Positions 36,460-44,324 of a stretch of DNA of 52,358 nt are shown piece after piece (position 1 is the first letter of the stretch; each line of letters opens with the position of its first letter). Both the position numbers and the translations under genes were made by a program. The DNA lies in contig CAIMSP010000150.1 in the NCBI GenBank assembly GCA_903844215.1, positions 1 through 52,358 on the forward strand. The letters run 5' to 3'. Under the pieces are notes generated by a model. The model had not been told where the DNA came from and did no database searches. It saw only the letters and a program-made list of their open reading frames with translations. This stretch comes from an uncultured beta proteobacterium. GTDB lineage: Bacteria > Pseudomonadota > Gammaproteobacteria > Burkholderiales > Burkholderiaceae_C.

Positions 36460-36815
36460 TCAAGCCTTCCTCTGCAGTCCCTCGAACAGCGGTGCGCCGA
36501 ACAAATTCATGAGCAGGCCGCCGCCAGCGAAGTGAATCGGCTGGAGCGATTCACCAAACACCAGCCAGCCCGTGCTCAGTCCCACCAAGGGCACCAGCAT
36601 GCTGAAAGGGGCGACGCGGTTCGCGGGGTAGCGCGACATCAGGTAGGTCCAGATCCCGTAGCCCAGCAGCGTGGCCGCCCAGGCGAGGTAGGCCACGGCG
36701 GCAAACGACTGCAGGCTCAAATGGCGCAGCGCCGACGTCATGGCGCCACGATCACGAGCAAGGCCAACGCAAGGTCGCGCGGACGGATGGCGGCGCGGAC
36801 AGGCCAAGGGCCCAT
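36460..36815 (-). pseudogene. EamA/DMT transporter with an internal deletion
   Basis: The minus strand starts at an ATG at 36815 with the family-like N-terminus MGPWPVRAAIRPRDLALALL. After 24 residues (about 36744) the frame shifts and continues as the C-terminal end of an EamA permease (SLQSFAAVAYLAWAATLLGYG, SRYPANRVAPFSMLVPLVGL, LQRKA). An intact protein is near 290 residues; only about 24 plus 93 remain. The second EamA repeat is partly kept, with four helices at most. This is the same break pattern as the M3 peptidase and acyl-CoA dehydrogenase genes here. Confidence 0.7.
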
Positions 36816-36983
36816 GACGCCAACAACGATAGCGCGTCTGGCGCAACAGCCTACAGCACGATGGTCCGAACCCGCGTTGCGAACGAGCACGAAGATGCCG
36901 TTTTCATTTGTTCACCGCCGGTTGTGGCCCTTGCCCGGCGAAAGCGAGCACACCGTTGTGCCCGGCCCATCGATAATTGAGGC

Positions 36984-37544
36984 ATGACCAAAGCCGAACA
37001 AATCGCGCGCCGCTTGAGCCTGCACTTGGAGTCGGCACGACTGAACTTGCGGCCGCAGATGTCAACCGATGCCGACGCCGCTTTTTTGCCTTTGCAGAAC
37101 GATGCGCTGCGACAGTGGATATCACTTCGCAAACCCCAGACCGTGGAGTTGCTGCGCGAAAGTTGGCGGCGCGGTGAATCAAGAATTTCACCCGACGGCA
37201 GCGAGGCCTGGTTGTCGTGGTTCGTGACTTCAAAGCAAGACTCCTCTGCCATCGGCAGCGTTGACGCCTGCATCGACGCCGACAACGTGGCGGTGAATTT
37301 CGGCTACTATTTTTTCGCTCACGCATGGGGCCAGGGCTTGGCCACCGAGGCGGCGCAGAGGGTGGCGCAGCACCTGCTGTCGAATGGCGTTGACAAACTC
37401 ATCGCGACGGTGACGGTTGGCAACCAGGCCAGCGTGCGCGTGCTTGAAAAGATCGGGTTTCACTACACCCGAACGATCGCGCAGAACGACACCGTCAATG
37501 GCGTGCTGGTGGACGATGACGAATTTGTGCTCACGAGCCGGTGA
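36984..37544 (+). CDS. GNAT family N-acetyltransferase (RimJ/RimL-like)
   Basis: A 186-residue acetyltransferase. The N-terminal TARLNLR-like ESARLNLRPQMSTDAD segment and the C-terminal GYYFFAHAWGQGLATEAAQRV (acetyl-CoA pyrophosphate loop) followed by VTVGNQASVRVLEKIGFHYT are those of the RimJ/RimL subgroup, which acetylates protein N-termini or small amines. The target is unknown. It begins just after a stretch of lost sequence; the ribosome-binding site is weak. It is intact and the only complete gene between the EamA remnant and the broken acyl-CoA dehydrogenase. Confidence 0.85.
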   Translation: MTKAEQIARRLSLHLESARLNLRPQMSTDADAAFLPLQNDALRQWISLRKPQTVELLRESWRRGESRISPDGSEAWLSWFVTSKQDSSAIGSVDACIDADNVAVNFGYYFFAHAWGQGLATEAAQRVAQHLLSNGVDKLIATVTVGNQASVRVLEKIGFHYTRTIAQNDTVNGVLVDDDEFVLTSR

Positions 37545-37661
37545 TCGCAGCGAGCCATCAAGGACGGCTCAAGACCCGTTGCGCTGGCGACAGGCGCCGG
37601 GCCTTGCGTTGCACGCGCCAATTCATAATGCTCGTCATCCACGCCCGCCAGGAGACCCCGC

Positions 37662-37954
37662 ATGATTGCCCGCACGCTGTTTAGCGAAGAACACGAGATG
37701 CTGCGCGAGTCGGCGCGCCGCTTCATGGAGAAGGAAGTCGCGCCCCACCATGCGACGCCGCGACCGCGTCCATGGCCAAGTACTGGGCCAGCGAGATGCA
37801 GTTCAAGGTGCTGGACCAATGCGTGCAGCTCTTTGGCGGCTACGGCTACATGCACGACTACCCGATCGCCCGCGCCTGGGCCGACGCCCGCGTGCAGCGC
37901 ATCTACGGCGGCACGAACGAGATCATGAAAGAGCTGATCAGTCGCCATCTATAA
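37662..37954 (+). pseudogene. Acyl-CoA dehydrogenase with an internal deletion
   Basis: An AGGAG-preceded ATG opens a typical N-terminus (MIARTLFSEEHEMLRESARR, FMEKEVAPHH). After about 29 residues the sequence jumps, in a different frame, to the C-terminal end: DAATASMAKYWASEMQFKVL, then QLFGGYGYMHDYPIAR and YGGTNEIMKELISRHL. An intact enzyme has about 380 residues; close to 290, including most of the FAD and substrate domains, are missing. It is the first gene of the fatty-acid oxidation cluster, 12 bases before the thiolase gene. Confidence 0.85.
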
Positions 37955-37966
37955 ACAGGGAACACC

Positions 37967-39172
37967 ATGCAAGCATTCATCTACGACGCCGTGCGCACGC
38001 CGCGCGGCAAGGGCAAGAAGGACGGCAGCCTGCATGGCACGACGCCGCTGGAGTTGGCGGCCACGGCCTTGCGCGCCATCCGCGAGCGCCATCAGCTCGA
38101 CACCGCGTTGGTGGACGACGTGGTGCTGGGCTGCGTCACGCCGGTGGGCGAGCAGGGCGCCTGCATTGCGCGCATCGCGGTGCTGGCCGCCGGCTACGAC
38201 CAGAGCGTCTCGGGCGTGCAGGTGAACCGCTTTTGCGCCTCCGGCCTGGAGGCCTGCAACATGGCTGCGGCGCAGGTGATGTCGGGCCAGGCGGAGCTGG
38301 CCATTGGCGGCGGCGTCGAAGCCATGTCGCGCGTTCCCATGGGCTCCGACGGCGGGGCCTGGGCGGTCGATCCGGCCAGCGCGATCCCCAGCTATTTCGT
38401 GCCGCAGGGCATCTCGGCCGACGTCATCGCCACGCAATCGGGCTACTCGCGCCAGGACCTGGACGGCTACGCGGTGCAGAGCCATCGCCGGGCGCAACAC
38501 GCCGTGGATGCGGGCTACTTTCACCGCTCCATCGTGCCGGTGCGCGACCTCAACGGCCTGATCGTGCTGGCGCAGGACGAGACCATTCGGCCGCAAACCA
38601 CGCTGGCCACGCTCGGTGCCTTGAAGCCTTCGTTCACCGAGCTGGGAGAAAAGTATGGCTTTGACGCGGTGATACGCCAGCGCTACCCGGAACTGGAGCG
38701 CGTGAACCATGTGCACCACGCCGGCAACAGCTCGGGCATCGTCGATGGCGCGGCGGCCGTGCTCATCGGCAATGCCGCCATCGGCGCGCGTTTGGGCTTG
38801 AAGCCCAGGGCACGCATTCGCGCCTTTGCCACCATCGGCTCGGAGCCGTCCATCATGCTCACCGGTCCCAGTTATGCCGCCGAGAAGGCCTTGAAGCGTG
38901 CCGGCATGAAGGCCTCGGACATCGAGCTGTTCGAGCTGAACGAAGCCTTTGCCGCCGTGGTGCTGCGCTTCATGGAGCGGCTGGCCGTGCCGCACGACCG
39001 GATCAACGTCAACGGCGGCGCCATTGCCATGGGGCATCCGCTGGGCGCCACCGGCGCCATGATCCTGGGCACGCTGCTCGACGAGATGGAACGGCGCAAC
39101 CTGGGCACCGGCCTGGCCACGCTGTGCGTCGGTGCCGGCATGGGCATCGCCACCATCATTGAACGTAATTAA
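37967..39172 (+). CDS. Acetyl-CoA C-acyltransferase (thiolase)
   Basis: A 401-residue thiolase that cleaves 3-ketoacyl-CoA with CoA (degradative type). The nucleophile Cys90 is in [11 protein letters not shown], His357 is in [15 protein letters not shown], and Cys387 is in LCVGAGMG, the complete catalytic set. It starts 12 bases after the acyl-CoA dehydrogenase remnant and was probably read from the same promoter. The 3' intergenic space holds an inverted copy of the small palindromic repeat. The enzyme itself looks intact. Substrate chain length cannot be inferred. Confidence 0.93.
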   Translation: MQAFIYDAVRTPRGKGKKDGSLHGTTPLELAATALRAIRERHQLDTALVDDVVLGCVTPVGEQGACIARIAVLAAGYDQSVSGVQVNRFCASGLEACNMAAAQVMSGQAELAIGGGVEAMSRVPMGSDGGAWAVDPASAIPSYFVPQGISADVIATQSGYSRQDLDGYAVQSHRRAQHAVDAGYFHRSIVPVRDLNGLIVLAQDETIRPQTTLATLGALKPSFTELGEKYGFDAVIRQRYPELERVNHVHHAGNSSGIVDGAAAVLIGNAAIGARLGLKPRARIRAFATIGSEPSIMLTGPSYAAEKALKRAGMKASDIELFELNEAFAAVVLRFMERLAVPHDRINVNGGAIAMGHPLGATGAMILGTLLDEMERRNLGTGLATLCVGAGMGIATIIERN

Positions 39173-39173
39173 C

Positions 39174-39224
39174 TTGCGGGACAGACCAAAGCTACGCGTA
39201 GCGAGCGTGCTCTGTCCTCAACTG
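39174..39224 (-). repeat. Small palindromic repeat, copy 1
   Basis: About 51 bases in the thiolase/hydratase gap match, in reverse orientation, the two tandem copies near 52.2 kb. Read on the minus strand it begins CAGTTGAGGACAGAGCACGC and ends TTTGGTCTGTCCCGCAA. GGACAGA and TCTGTCC form a seven-base stem, and the loop contains the palindrome GCTACGCGTAGC. It resembles a REP-like extragenic element. Confidence 0.8.
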
Positions 39225-39234
39225 ATTGGAAAGC

Positions 39235-40071
39235 ATGATCAACTACCAACTCGACGACTCAGGCATCGCCACCCTCCTCTGTGACCTGCCTGGGCGCAGC
39301 CAGAATCTCGGCCACGCCGAGCACGGCGCCGCCTTGTTGGCGGCCATCGCCGCGGCCACCCAAGACGCGGCGGTGAAAGCCATTCTGCTGACGTCGGCCG
39401 ATCCCAATTTCGCCGGCGACTTCGAATGGCTGCCTTGCGACGGTGATGCAGCCGAACTGTTCGCGCGCACGATGGCGCGGCAGCGCACGCTGCGCCAGTT
39501 GGAGTGCTGCGGTAAGCCGGTGGCCTGCGCCTTGCCCGGATCGGCGCTGGGCCCAGGCCTGGAGCTCGCCCTGGCCGCGCATTACCGCGTGGCCGCCGAC
39601 CGGCCCAAAGCGCGCTTGGGCCTGCCCGAAGTCCGTCGCGGCCGGCTGCCCGGTGGCGGCGGGACGCAACGGCTGGCGCGCCTGATCGGCATCCAGCAGG
39701 CGCTGCCACTGCTGCTCGAAGGCGAGGCGCTGGCGCCCGAGACCGCGCTCCAGCGGGGCCTGATCCATGCGCTCGTGCCGCCAGGCAGCGAAGTGCCGGC
39801 AGCGCGCGCCTGGTTGCTGGCACAAACCGGGCCGGTGCAACAGCCCTGGGACAGCAAGGGCTACAAGATTCCCGGCGGCGCCGTGTCCTCGCCCGCCGTG
39901 CAGCAGCTCTTCATGCTGGCCAACGCCATGCTGCGTGCCAAGGCCTTGGACAACCGCCTGGTGCCGCAGCACATCCTGTCCTGCGTCTATGAAGGTCTGA
40001 TCACCGACATCGACACCGGCCTGAAAACCGAGGCGCGCTATGTCGTCCATGCGCTGCTGGCAGGCCCGTAG
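39235..40071 (+). CDS. FadJ-like enoyl-CoA hydratase domain only (truncated multifunctional enzyme)
   Basis: A 278-residue protein equal to the hydratase/isomerase half of a FadB/FadJ trifunctional enzyme. Glu110 (GPGLELAL) and Glu132 (GLPEVRRG) occupy the two catalytic glutamate positions. The protein ends about where the linker to the 3-hydroxyacyl-CoA dehydrogenase begins; the roughly 400-residue C-terminal part is missing and no remnant follows. The usual FIAGADLNWL stretch is shortened to FAGDFEWL, and NGTALGGG reads PGSALGPG. These changes near the oxyanion hole suggest decay. The ATG at 39235 was preferred to a TTG at 39226. Confidence 0.75.
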   Translation: MINYQLDDSGIATLLCDLPGRSQNLGHAEHGAALLAAIAAATQDAAVKAILLTSADPNFAGDFEWLPCDGDAAELFARTMARQRTLRQLECCGKPVACALPGSALGPGLELALAAHYRVAADRPKARLGLPEVRRGRLPGGGGTQRLARLIGIQQALPLLLEGEALAPETALQRGLIHALVPPGSEVPAARAWLLAQTGPVQQPWDSKGYKIPGGAVSSPAVQQLFMLANAMLRAKALDNRLVPQHILSCVYEGLITDIDTGLKTEARYVVHALLAGP

Positions 40072-40117
40072 CGGTCAAGCGCGGATCGTTCTATCCTTGC
40101 GGATGCAGGGCATGCGA

Positions 40118-40220
40118 ACCCTCACCCCGGCCCTCTGCCAAAGGGCGAGGGAGGAAGAAGGAGCGATGGCTGGGATTGACTTCCTCGCCCGCAGCGGCGG
40201 GAGAGGGTGGGGGTGAGGGT
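40118..40220. repeat. 103-base palindromic element
   Basis: ACCCTCACCCC (40118-40128) and GGGGTGAGGGT (40210-40220) form a perfect 11-base terminal inverted repeat; extended to 19 bases (40118-40136 with 40202-40220) the arms match at 17 positions. The inside is rich in CCCTC/GAGGG runs and could form a long hairpin. It lies 46 bases after the truncated FadJ-like gene and just before the AidB-like gene, with no coding content. Confidence 0.7.
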
Positions 40221-40239
40221 GAATTCAAGGAGTTGGGCC

Positions 40240-41934
40240 ATGAAAAATCTCGACCAAACCAGCGCGTCCAACGACGCCGCAACCGACCGCTTCGGCGCGG
40301 TGACGCACGAGGTGTTGAATCAGCCTGATGAGCTGAGCGACTACAACCTCTTCAGCGGCGACAGCGCGCTGCAGCAGGCCGTGCAGCGCGAGGGCGCGCA
40401 CTGGGCGGCGGCCGAACTGGAGCGTTTCGGCGCGCGCGCGGGCAGCGCCGAGTATCTGGAGCTGGGGCATCTGGCGAACCAGTTCCAGCCCGAGTTCGAC
40501 ACCCACGATCGGCGCGCGCATCGCGTCGATCTGGTGCGCTTTCATCCTGCCTATCACCAGTTGATGGGCTCGGCGATTCAAGCCGGCCTGCACAGTTCGC
40601 CCTGGAGCGATCCCCAACCCGGCGCCCATGTGGCGCGCGCGGCGGGCTTTTACCTGCAGTCGCAGGTGGAGGCGGGGCACGGCTGCCCGATCACCATGAG
40701 CTTTGCCGCCGCACCCTGCCTGAAGCAGCAACCCGATCTGGCCGCGCTGTGGCTTCCAAAGCTGATGTCGCGCGTGTACGACCCGCGCAATGTGCCGGCG
40801 GATCAAAAGGCCGGCATCACCATCGGCATGGCGATGACCGAGAAGCAGGGTGGCTCGGATGTGCGCAGCAACAGCACGCGCGCCGTGGCCATCGGCGTGG
40901 AAGGGCCGGGCCAGGCCTACGAACTGGTCGGGCACAAGTACTTCGTGTCGGCGCCGATGAGCGACGCCTTCCTGGTGCTGGCCCAGACCCGCGTGGGCTT
41001 GTCCTGCTTTTTGCTGCCGCGCTGGCGCCCCGACGGCAGCAAGAACCCGATGCAGATCCAGCGCCTGAAGAAGAAGATGGGCAACGCCTCCAACGCCTCC
41101 TGCGAGACCGAACTGCGCGGCGCCTTGGCCTGGATGGTGGGAAGCGAAGGCCGCGGCGTGGCGACCATCATCGAGATGGTGGCGATGACGCGCTTTGACT
41201 GCATGACCGGCTCCGCGGCCGGCATGCGCATGGCGCTGTCCCAGGCGCTGCACCACTGCCGTCAGCGCATGGCCTTCGGCAAATTGCTGACCGATCAGCC
41301 GCTGATGCAGAACGTGCTCGCCGATCTGGCGCTGGAGTCCGAGGCCGCGTTGGCGCTGTCCATGCGCATGGCGCGCGCCGTGGACCGCCGCAGCCTGGAC
41401 CCGGCCGAGGACCTGCTGGTGCGCCTGGGCACGGCCATCGGCAAATACTGGATCTGCAAGCGCACGCCACAGCACGCATACGAAGCCATGGAATGCATCG
41501 GCGGCAGCGGCGTGATGGAAGACACCCCCATGCCGCGCCTGTACCGCGAGGCGCCGGTGAACGCGATCTGGGAGGGCAGTGGCAACGTGCAGTGCCTGGA
41601 CGTGCTGCGCGCCATGGCCAAGACGCCGCAGGTGCTGCCGGCCTTCTTCGACGAAGTGGACAAGGCGCGCGGCGCGCATGCGGCCCTGGCGCGCCACGTG
41701 GCCGAGTTGAAGAAAGACCTGCTCGATCACAGCGAGCTCGAATACCGCGCCCGCGATCTGGTGGACCGCATGGCGCTGGCGCTGCAGGCCGCGCTGCTGC
41801 TGCAGTCCGCTCCCGATTTTGTAGCAGACGCCTTCTGCCGCTCGCGCCTTGATAGCCGTGGCCAGCATCAGTACGGGGCCATGCCGCGCGGGCTTGATGT
41901 GCGCGCCATCATCGCGCGTTCCATGCCGCTGTGA
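40240..41934 (+). CDS. AidB-like acyl-CoA dehydrogenase
   Basis: A 564-residue flavoprotein of the AidB/isovaleryl-CoA dehydrogenase-like family. It has the FAD-contact segment AMTEKQGGSDVRSNST, the middle-domain GHKYFVSAPMSDAFLVL, the C-terminal RMAFGKLLTDQPLMQNVL and ECIGGSGVMEDTPMPRLYREAP, then EGSGNVQCLDVLRA. The extra N- and C-terminal extensions (about 180 residues more than ordinary acyl-CoA dehydrogenases) are typical of AidB. An AAGGAG box lies seven bases before the ATG of KNLDQTSASN. Substrate is uncertain: members oxidise long or branched acyl-CoA, and E. coli AidB binds DNA. It continues the fatty-acid oxidation cluster. Confidence 0.9.
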   Translation: MKNLDQTSASNDAATDRFGAVTHEVLNQPDELSDYNLFSGDSALQQAVQREGAHWAAAELERFGARAGSAEYLELGHLANQFQPEFDTHDRRAHRVDLVRFHPAYHQLMGSAIQAGLHSSPWSDPQPGAHVARAAGFYLQSQVEAGHGCPITMSFAAAPCLKQQPDLAALWLPKLMSRVYDPRNVPADQKAGITIGMAMTEKQGGSDVRSNSTRAVAIGVEGPGQAYELVGHKYFVSAPMSDAFLVLAQTRVGLSCFLLPRWRPDGSKNPMQIQRLKKKMGNASNASCETELRGALAWMVGSEGRGVATIIEMVAMTRFDCMTGSAAGMRMALSQALHHCRQRMAFGKLLTDQPLMQNVLADLALESEAALALSMRMARAVDRRSLDPAEDLLVRLGTAIGKYWICKRTPQHAYEAMECIGGSGVMEDTPMPRLYREAPVNAIWEGSGNVQCLDVLRAMAKTPQVLPAFFDEVDKARGAHAALARHVAELKKDLLDHSELEYRARDLVDRMALALQAALLLQSAPDFVADAFCRSRLDSRGQHQYGAMPRGLDVRAIIARSMPL

Positions 41935-42049
41935 GGGTGAAAATTGCTCCGGCGCCGCGCGGCGCACAATGCGGTGCGCGCAAAGACATTCGGGGTCCGG
42001 CGCTGGACCGTGCGCCTCCTTGTTTCATGCCAACGAAAGACCACGCGAG

Positions 42050-42910
42050 ATGAGATTCCAAGAAGACCGGCTGAGCACGTTCAGCGCCACGGATCAGGTG
42101 GCGCGCACGGTGCACATCTGGAGCCCGCAGCGGGCACGTGCCGTCATTCTGGCGATCCACGGCGGCATGGCGCACGCCGGGGACTACGTCACGCCCGCGC
42201 GCTACTTTCGCGCCAAGGGCATCGCCACCGTCGCCTACGACTTGTGCGGCCACGCCAGCCAGGCGCGCGTGGACATTCCCGGCTTTGACATCTTCTTGCA
42301 AGACACCGAGTTGTTTCTGCAGTGGGTCCAGGCCGAGTATCCGGGCAAGCCGATCTTCCTCATGGGCCACTCCATGGGCGCGCTGATTGCGGCGCACCTG
42401 GAACTCGGCCGCTTCGCGGGCAACGCGGATATCAAGGGCGTGATCCTGTCCTCGCCCTACTTTGTGAACGCCGTCAAGGTGCCCCAACTCCTGCTCGCGT
42501 TTTCCTCGTTGCTGGCCCGGCTCTTTCCCAAGGCCAAGGTGCCGATGGCGTCGCTGACGGCCTTTTTGACCCATGACGCGGAGATCCTGGCGCGCCACCA
42601 CGCGGATGAACTAGACCACATCCGCGCCAGCGAAGTGTCGTTTCGCTTTGCCGCCGCGCTGCTGGCGGCGCAGGCGGCGCTGCGCGGCGATCTGTCCGCC
42701 TGGCGCCACCCCACCTTGGCGGTGCTGGCCGGCGACGACAAACTGGCCGACGCCCAGGCCTCGCGCGCTTTGCTGCAGACCATCCCCAAGCCGCTGCTGG
42801 AACTTCACTGGTATGCCCAGAACTATCACGAGAACTTCAACGAACTCAATCGCGAAAGCGTATTTGGCGAGATTGAAGTCTGGTTGGAAAAACAACTTGC
42901 CCAAGCCTGA
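42050..42910 (+). CDS. Alpha/beta hydrolase, monoacylglycerol-lipase-like
   Basis: A 286-residue serine hydrolase. The nucleophile is Ser108 in GHSMG, the acid is in AGDDKLAD, and the catalytic histidine is probably in NYHENFNE. An HGG oxyanion motif (AIHGGM) is at 37-40. The cap region around 140-200 is hydrophobic, as in lysophospholipase/monoacylglycerol lipases. The ATG before RFQEDRLSTF was chosen for normal length; in-frame upstream sequence overlaps the AidB-like gene. Its neighbours point to a role in lipid breakdown, but the substrate is not fixed. Confidence 0.88.
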   Translation: MRFQEDRLSTFSATDQVARTVHIWSPQRARAVILAIHGGMAHAGDYVTPARYFRAKGIATVAYDLCGHASQARVDIPGFDIFLQDTELFLQWVQAEYPGKPIFLMGHSMGALIAAHLELGRFAGNADIKGVILSSPYFVNAVKVPQLLLAFSSLLARLFPKAKVPMASLTAFLTHDAEILARHHADELDHIRASEVSFRFAAALLAAQAALRGDLSAWRHPTLAVLAGDDKLADAQASRALLQTIPKPLLELHWYAQNYHENFNELNRESVFGEIEVWLEKQLAQA

Positions 42911-42923
42911 AATCGAGCCGCCC

Positions 42924-44270
42924 ATGAAACTACTGACCTCTTTGTCGATCCTTTTTTTCGGCTTGATCGCAAGCGACGCCATGGCCTGGGGCGATCATCG
43001 GCTGCCAAGCTACCGCGCCTTTGAGCGCATGCCGGAGGTGGCGCAGGCGGCGCCGCCCAAGGTGGAGTCGCTGCAAGATTTCTTGCGCGCCGAAGAGCCT
43101 GCGATTGAAAAATTGCTGGCGCAACAGGAGGTCTGGGCGGCAGCCAATCTGAAGTTTTACCCAGCGCTTCCGGCCGCGCTGGCGTTCAAAGCGAATCCCG
43201 CGCTGGGCGAAGAGGGGCTGAAAAAAGGGTTCTTGATGGCCTTGCGCGTGGCGCCCAACTATCCCTTTGCGCTGTACTACCAGCCCGATCCGCGCAAGCC
43301 GCGGCCCGCTGGCGCAGCGCTGGCGCACGCCAGCGTGAACACCTTGCCGGTGAGCGCCGGCGTGGCGCTGAGCTATTTCCCACTGAAAGCCAACGAGTCG
43401 ATCGATGCCCTGTCGGTCTTGGCCACGGCGACCGAAGAGCCGGACAATGGCCTGGACATCAACCTCTGGGCCGACAACCCTTCAGAGTGGGGGAAATTGA
43501 TGGGCCTGGGCCCGCAGCCCTTCGGCAATCCGTCGCTGCCCTATTCGTCGCAGGCGCCGTTTCACATGGGTTTCTATCACGAGAGTCCGGCGATCTACAA
43601 GGCCGCCAGCTTTGTCACCCACACTTTTCCCCTGCTGCGTCATCACCAGTTCGCCACGCTCTCCATCTTGGCGCTGCGCACCGGTCACCCCTATTGGGGC
43701 TGGCGCTTCGCCGGCATCGCAATGCACTACTTGCAGGACCTCAGCCAGCCGTTCCACGCCAGTCTGTCGCCCGGCGACGGGGTGGCGAAGATGATCGGCA
43801 TCAACGTGCTGGCCATGGTGGGCCTGCCCAAGTGGAAGGACGATTTGGTCATCCTGCTGTCCAATCGCCACCTCGCACTGGAGGCCTATCAGGCCACGGC
43901 CATGCGCCGCAATGCCGTTCTGCAGCAGGACTCGTCGCTGGAAATCTCCCTCAGGGCGATGGACATGGATGGCAGTTACCCGGCCTGGAGCGACAACTAC
44001 CTGCGCGACGTGGTTTCCGCGCAAGCCGCAGCCAAGGCCGCCACCGTGGTGCAGGCGATATTGAAGAGCATGCCCAAGACCTATGTCGCCGATCCGCAGT
44101 TTGACTTTGGCCCTCAATCGAGCACGATCGCCTTGAACGATGAGGTCGGGAAGACCGCCTCGTCCGAGGCAAAGCAGCAGCTCGAAGCCACGATCGCCGC
44201 GCTCTTGGGAAATTACGGCGCACACAGTCGCAATGCCTTGCGCGGCATCCTCAAGGCCAGCAGTCCATAG
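42924..44270 (+). CDS. Secreted S1/P1 nuclease- or phospholipase C-like protein
   Basis: A 448-residue protein with a signal peptide of about 21 residues (LLTSLSILFFGLIASDAMA), after which the mature chain starts with Trp (WGDHRLPSY), as in zinc-dependent S1/P1 nucleases and phospholipase C, where the N-terminal Trp helps bind zinc. A His/Asp-rich core follows (VTHTFPLLRHHQFATLS, AGIAMHYLQDLSQPFHAS). The family assignment is by motif resemblance; the activity could be phosphodiester or phospholipid hydrolysis. It begins 13 bases after the lipase-like gene and is likely cotranscribed. Confidence 0.7.
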   Translation: MKLLTSLSILFFGLIASDAMAWGDHRLPSYRAFERMPEVAQAAPPKVESLQDFLRAEEPAIEKLLAQQEVWAAANLKFYPALPAALAFKANPALGEEGLKKGFLMALRVAPNYPFALYYQPDPRKPRPAGAALAHASVNTLPVSAGVALSYFPLKANESIDALSVLATATEEPDNGLDINLWADNPSEWGKLMGLGPQPFGNPSLPYSSQAPFHMGFYHESPAIYKAASFVTHTFPLLRHHQFATLSILALRTGHPYWGWRFAGIAMHYLQDLSQPFHASLSPGDGVAKMIGINVLAMVGLPKWKDDLVILLSNRHLALEAYQATAMRRNAVLQQDSSLEISLRAMDMDGSYPAWSDNYLRDVVSAQAAAKAATVVQAILKSMPKTYVADPQFDFGPQSSTIALNDEVGKTASSEAKQQLEATIAALLGNYGAHSRNALRGILKASSP

Positions 44271-44289
44271 GGCCAGGCACAGGCCTGCG

Positions 44290-44317
44290 GCCAGCGCCGC
44301 ATGGCGCCTGCGCTGGC
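44290..44317. terminator. Hairpin between the converging S1/P1-like and mtnA genes
   Basis: GCCAGCG (44290-44296) and CGCTGGC (44311-44317) form a perfect seven-base stem in the 54-base gap between two convergent genes, with GGCGCC palindromes inside. No T-tract is present on either strand. The position suits a bidirectional terminator. Confidence 0.4.
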
Positions 44318-44324
44318 GCCGGTG

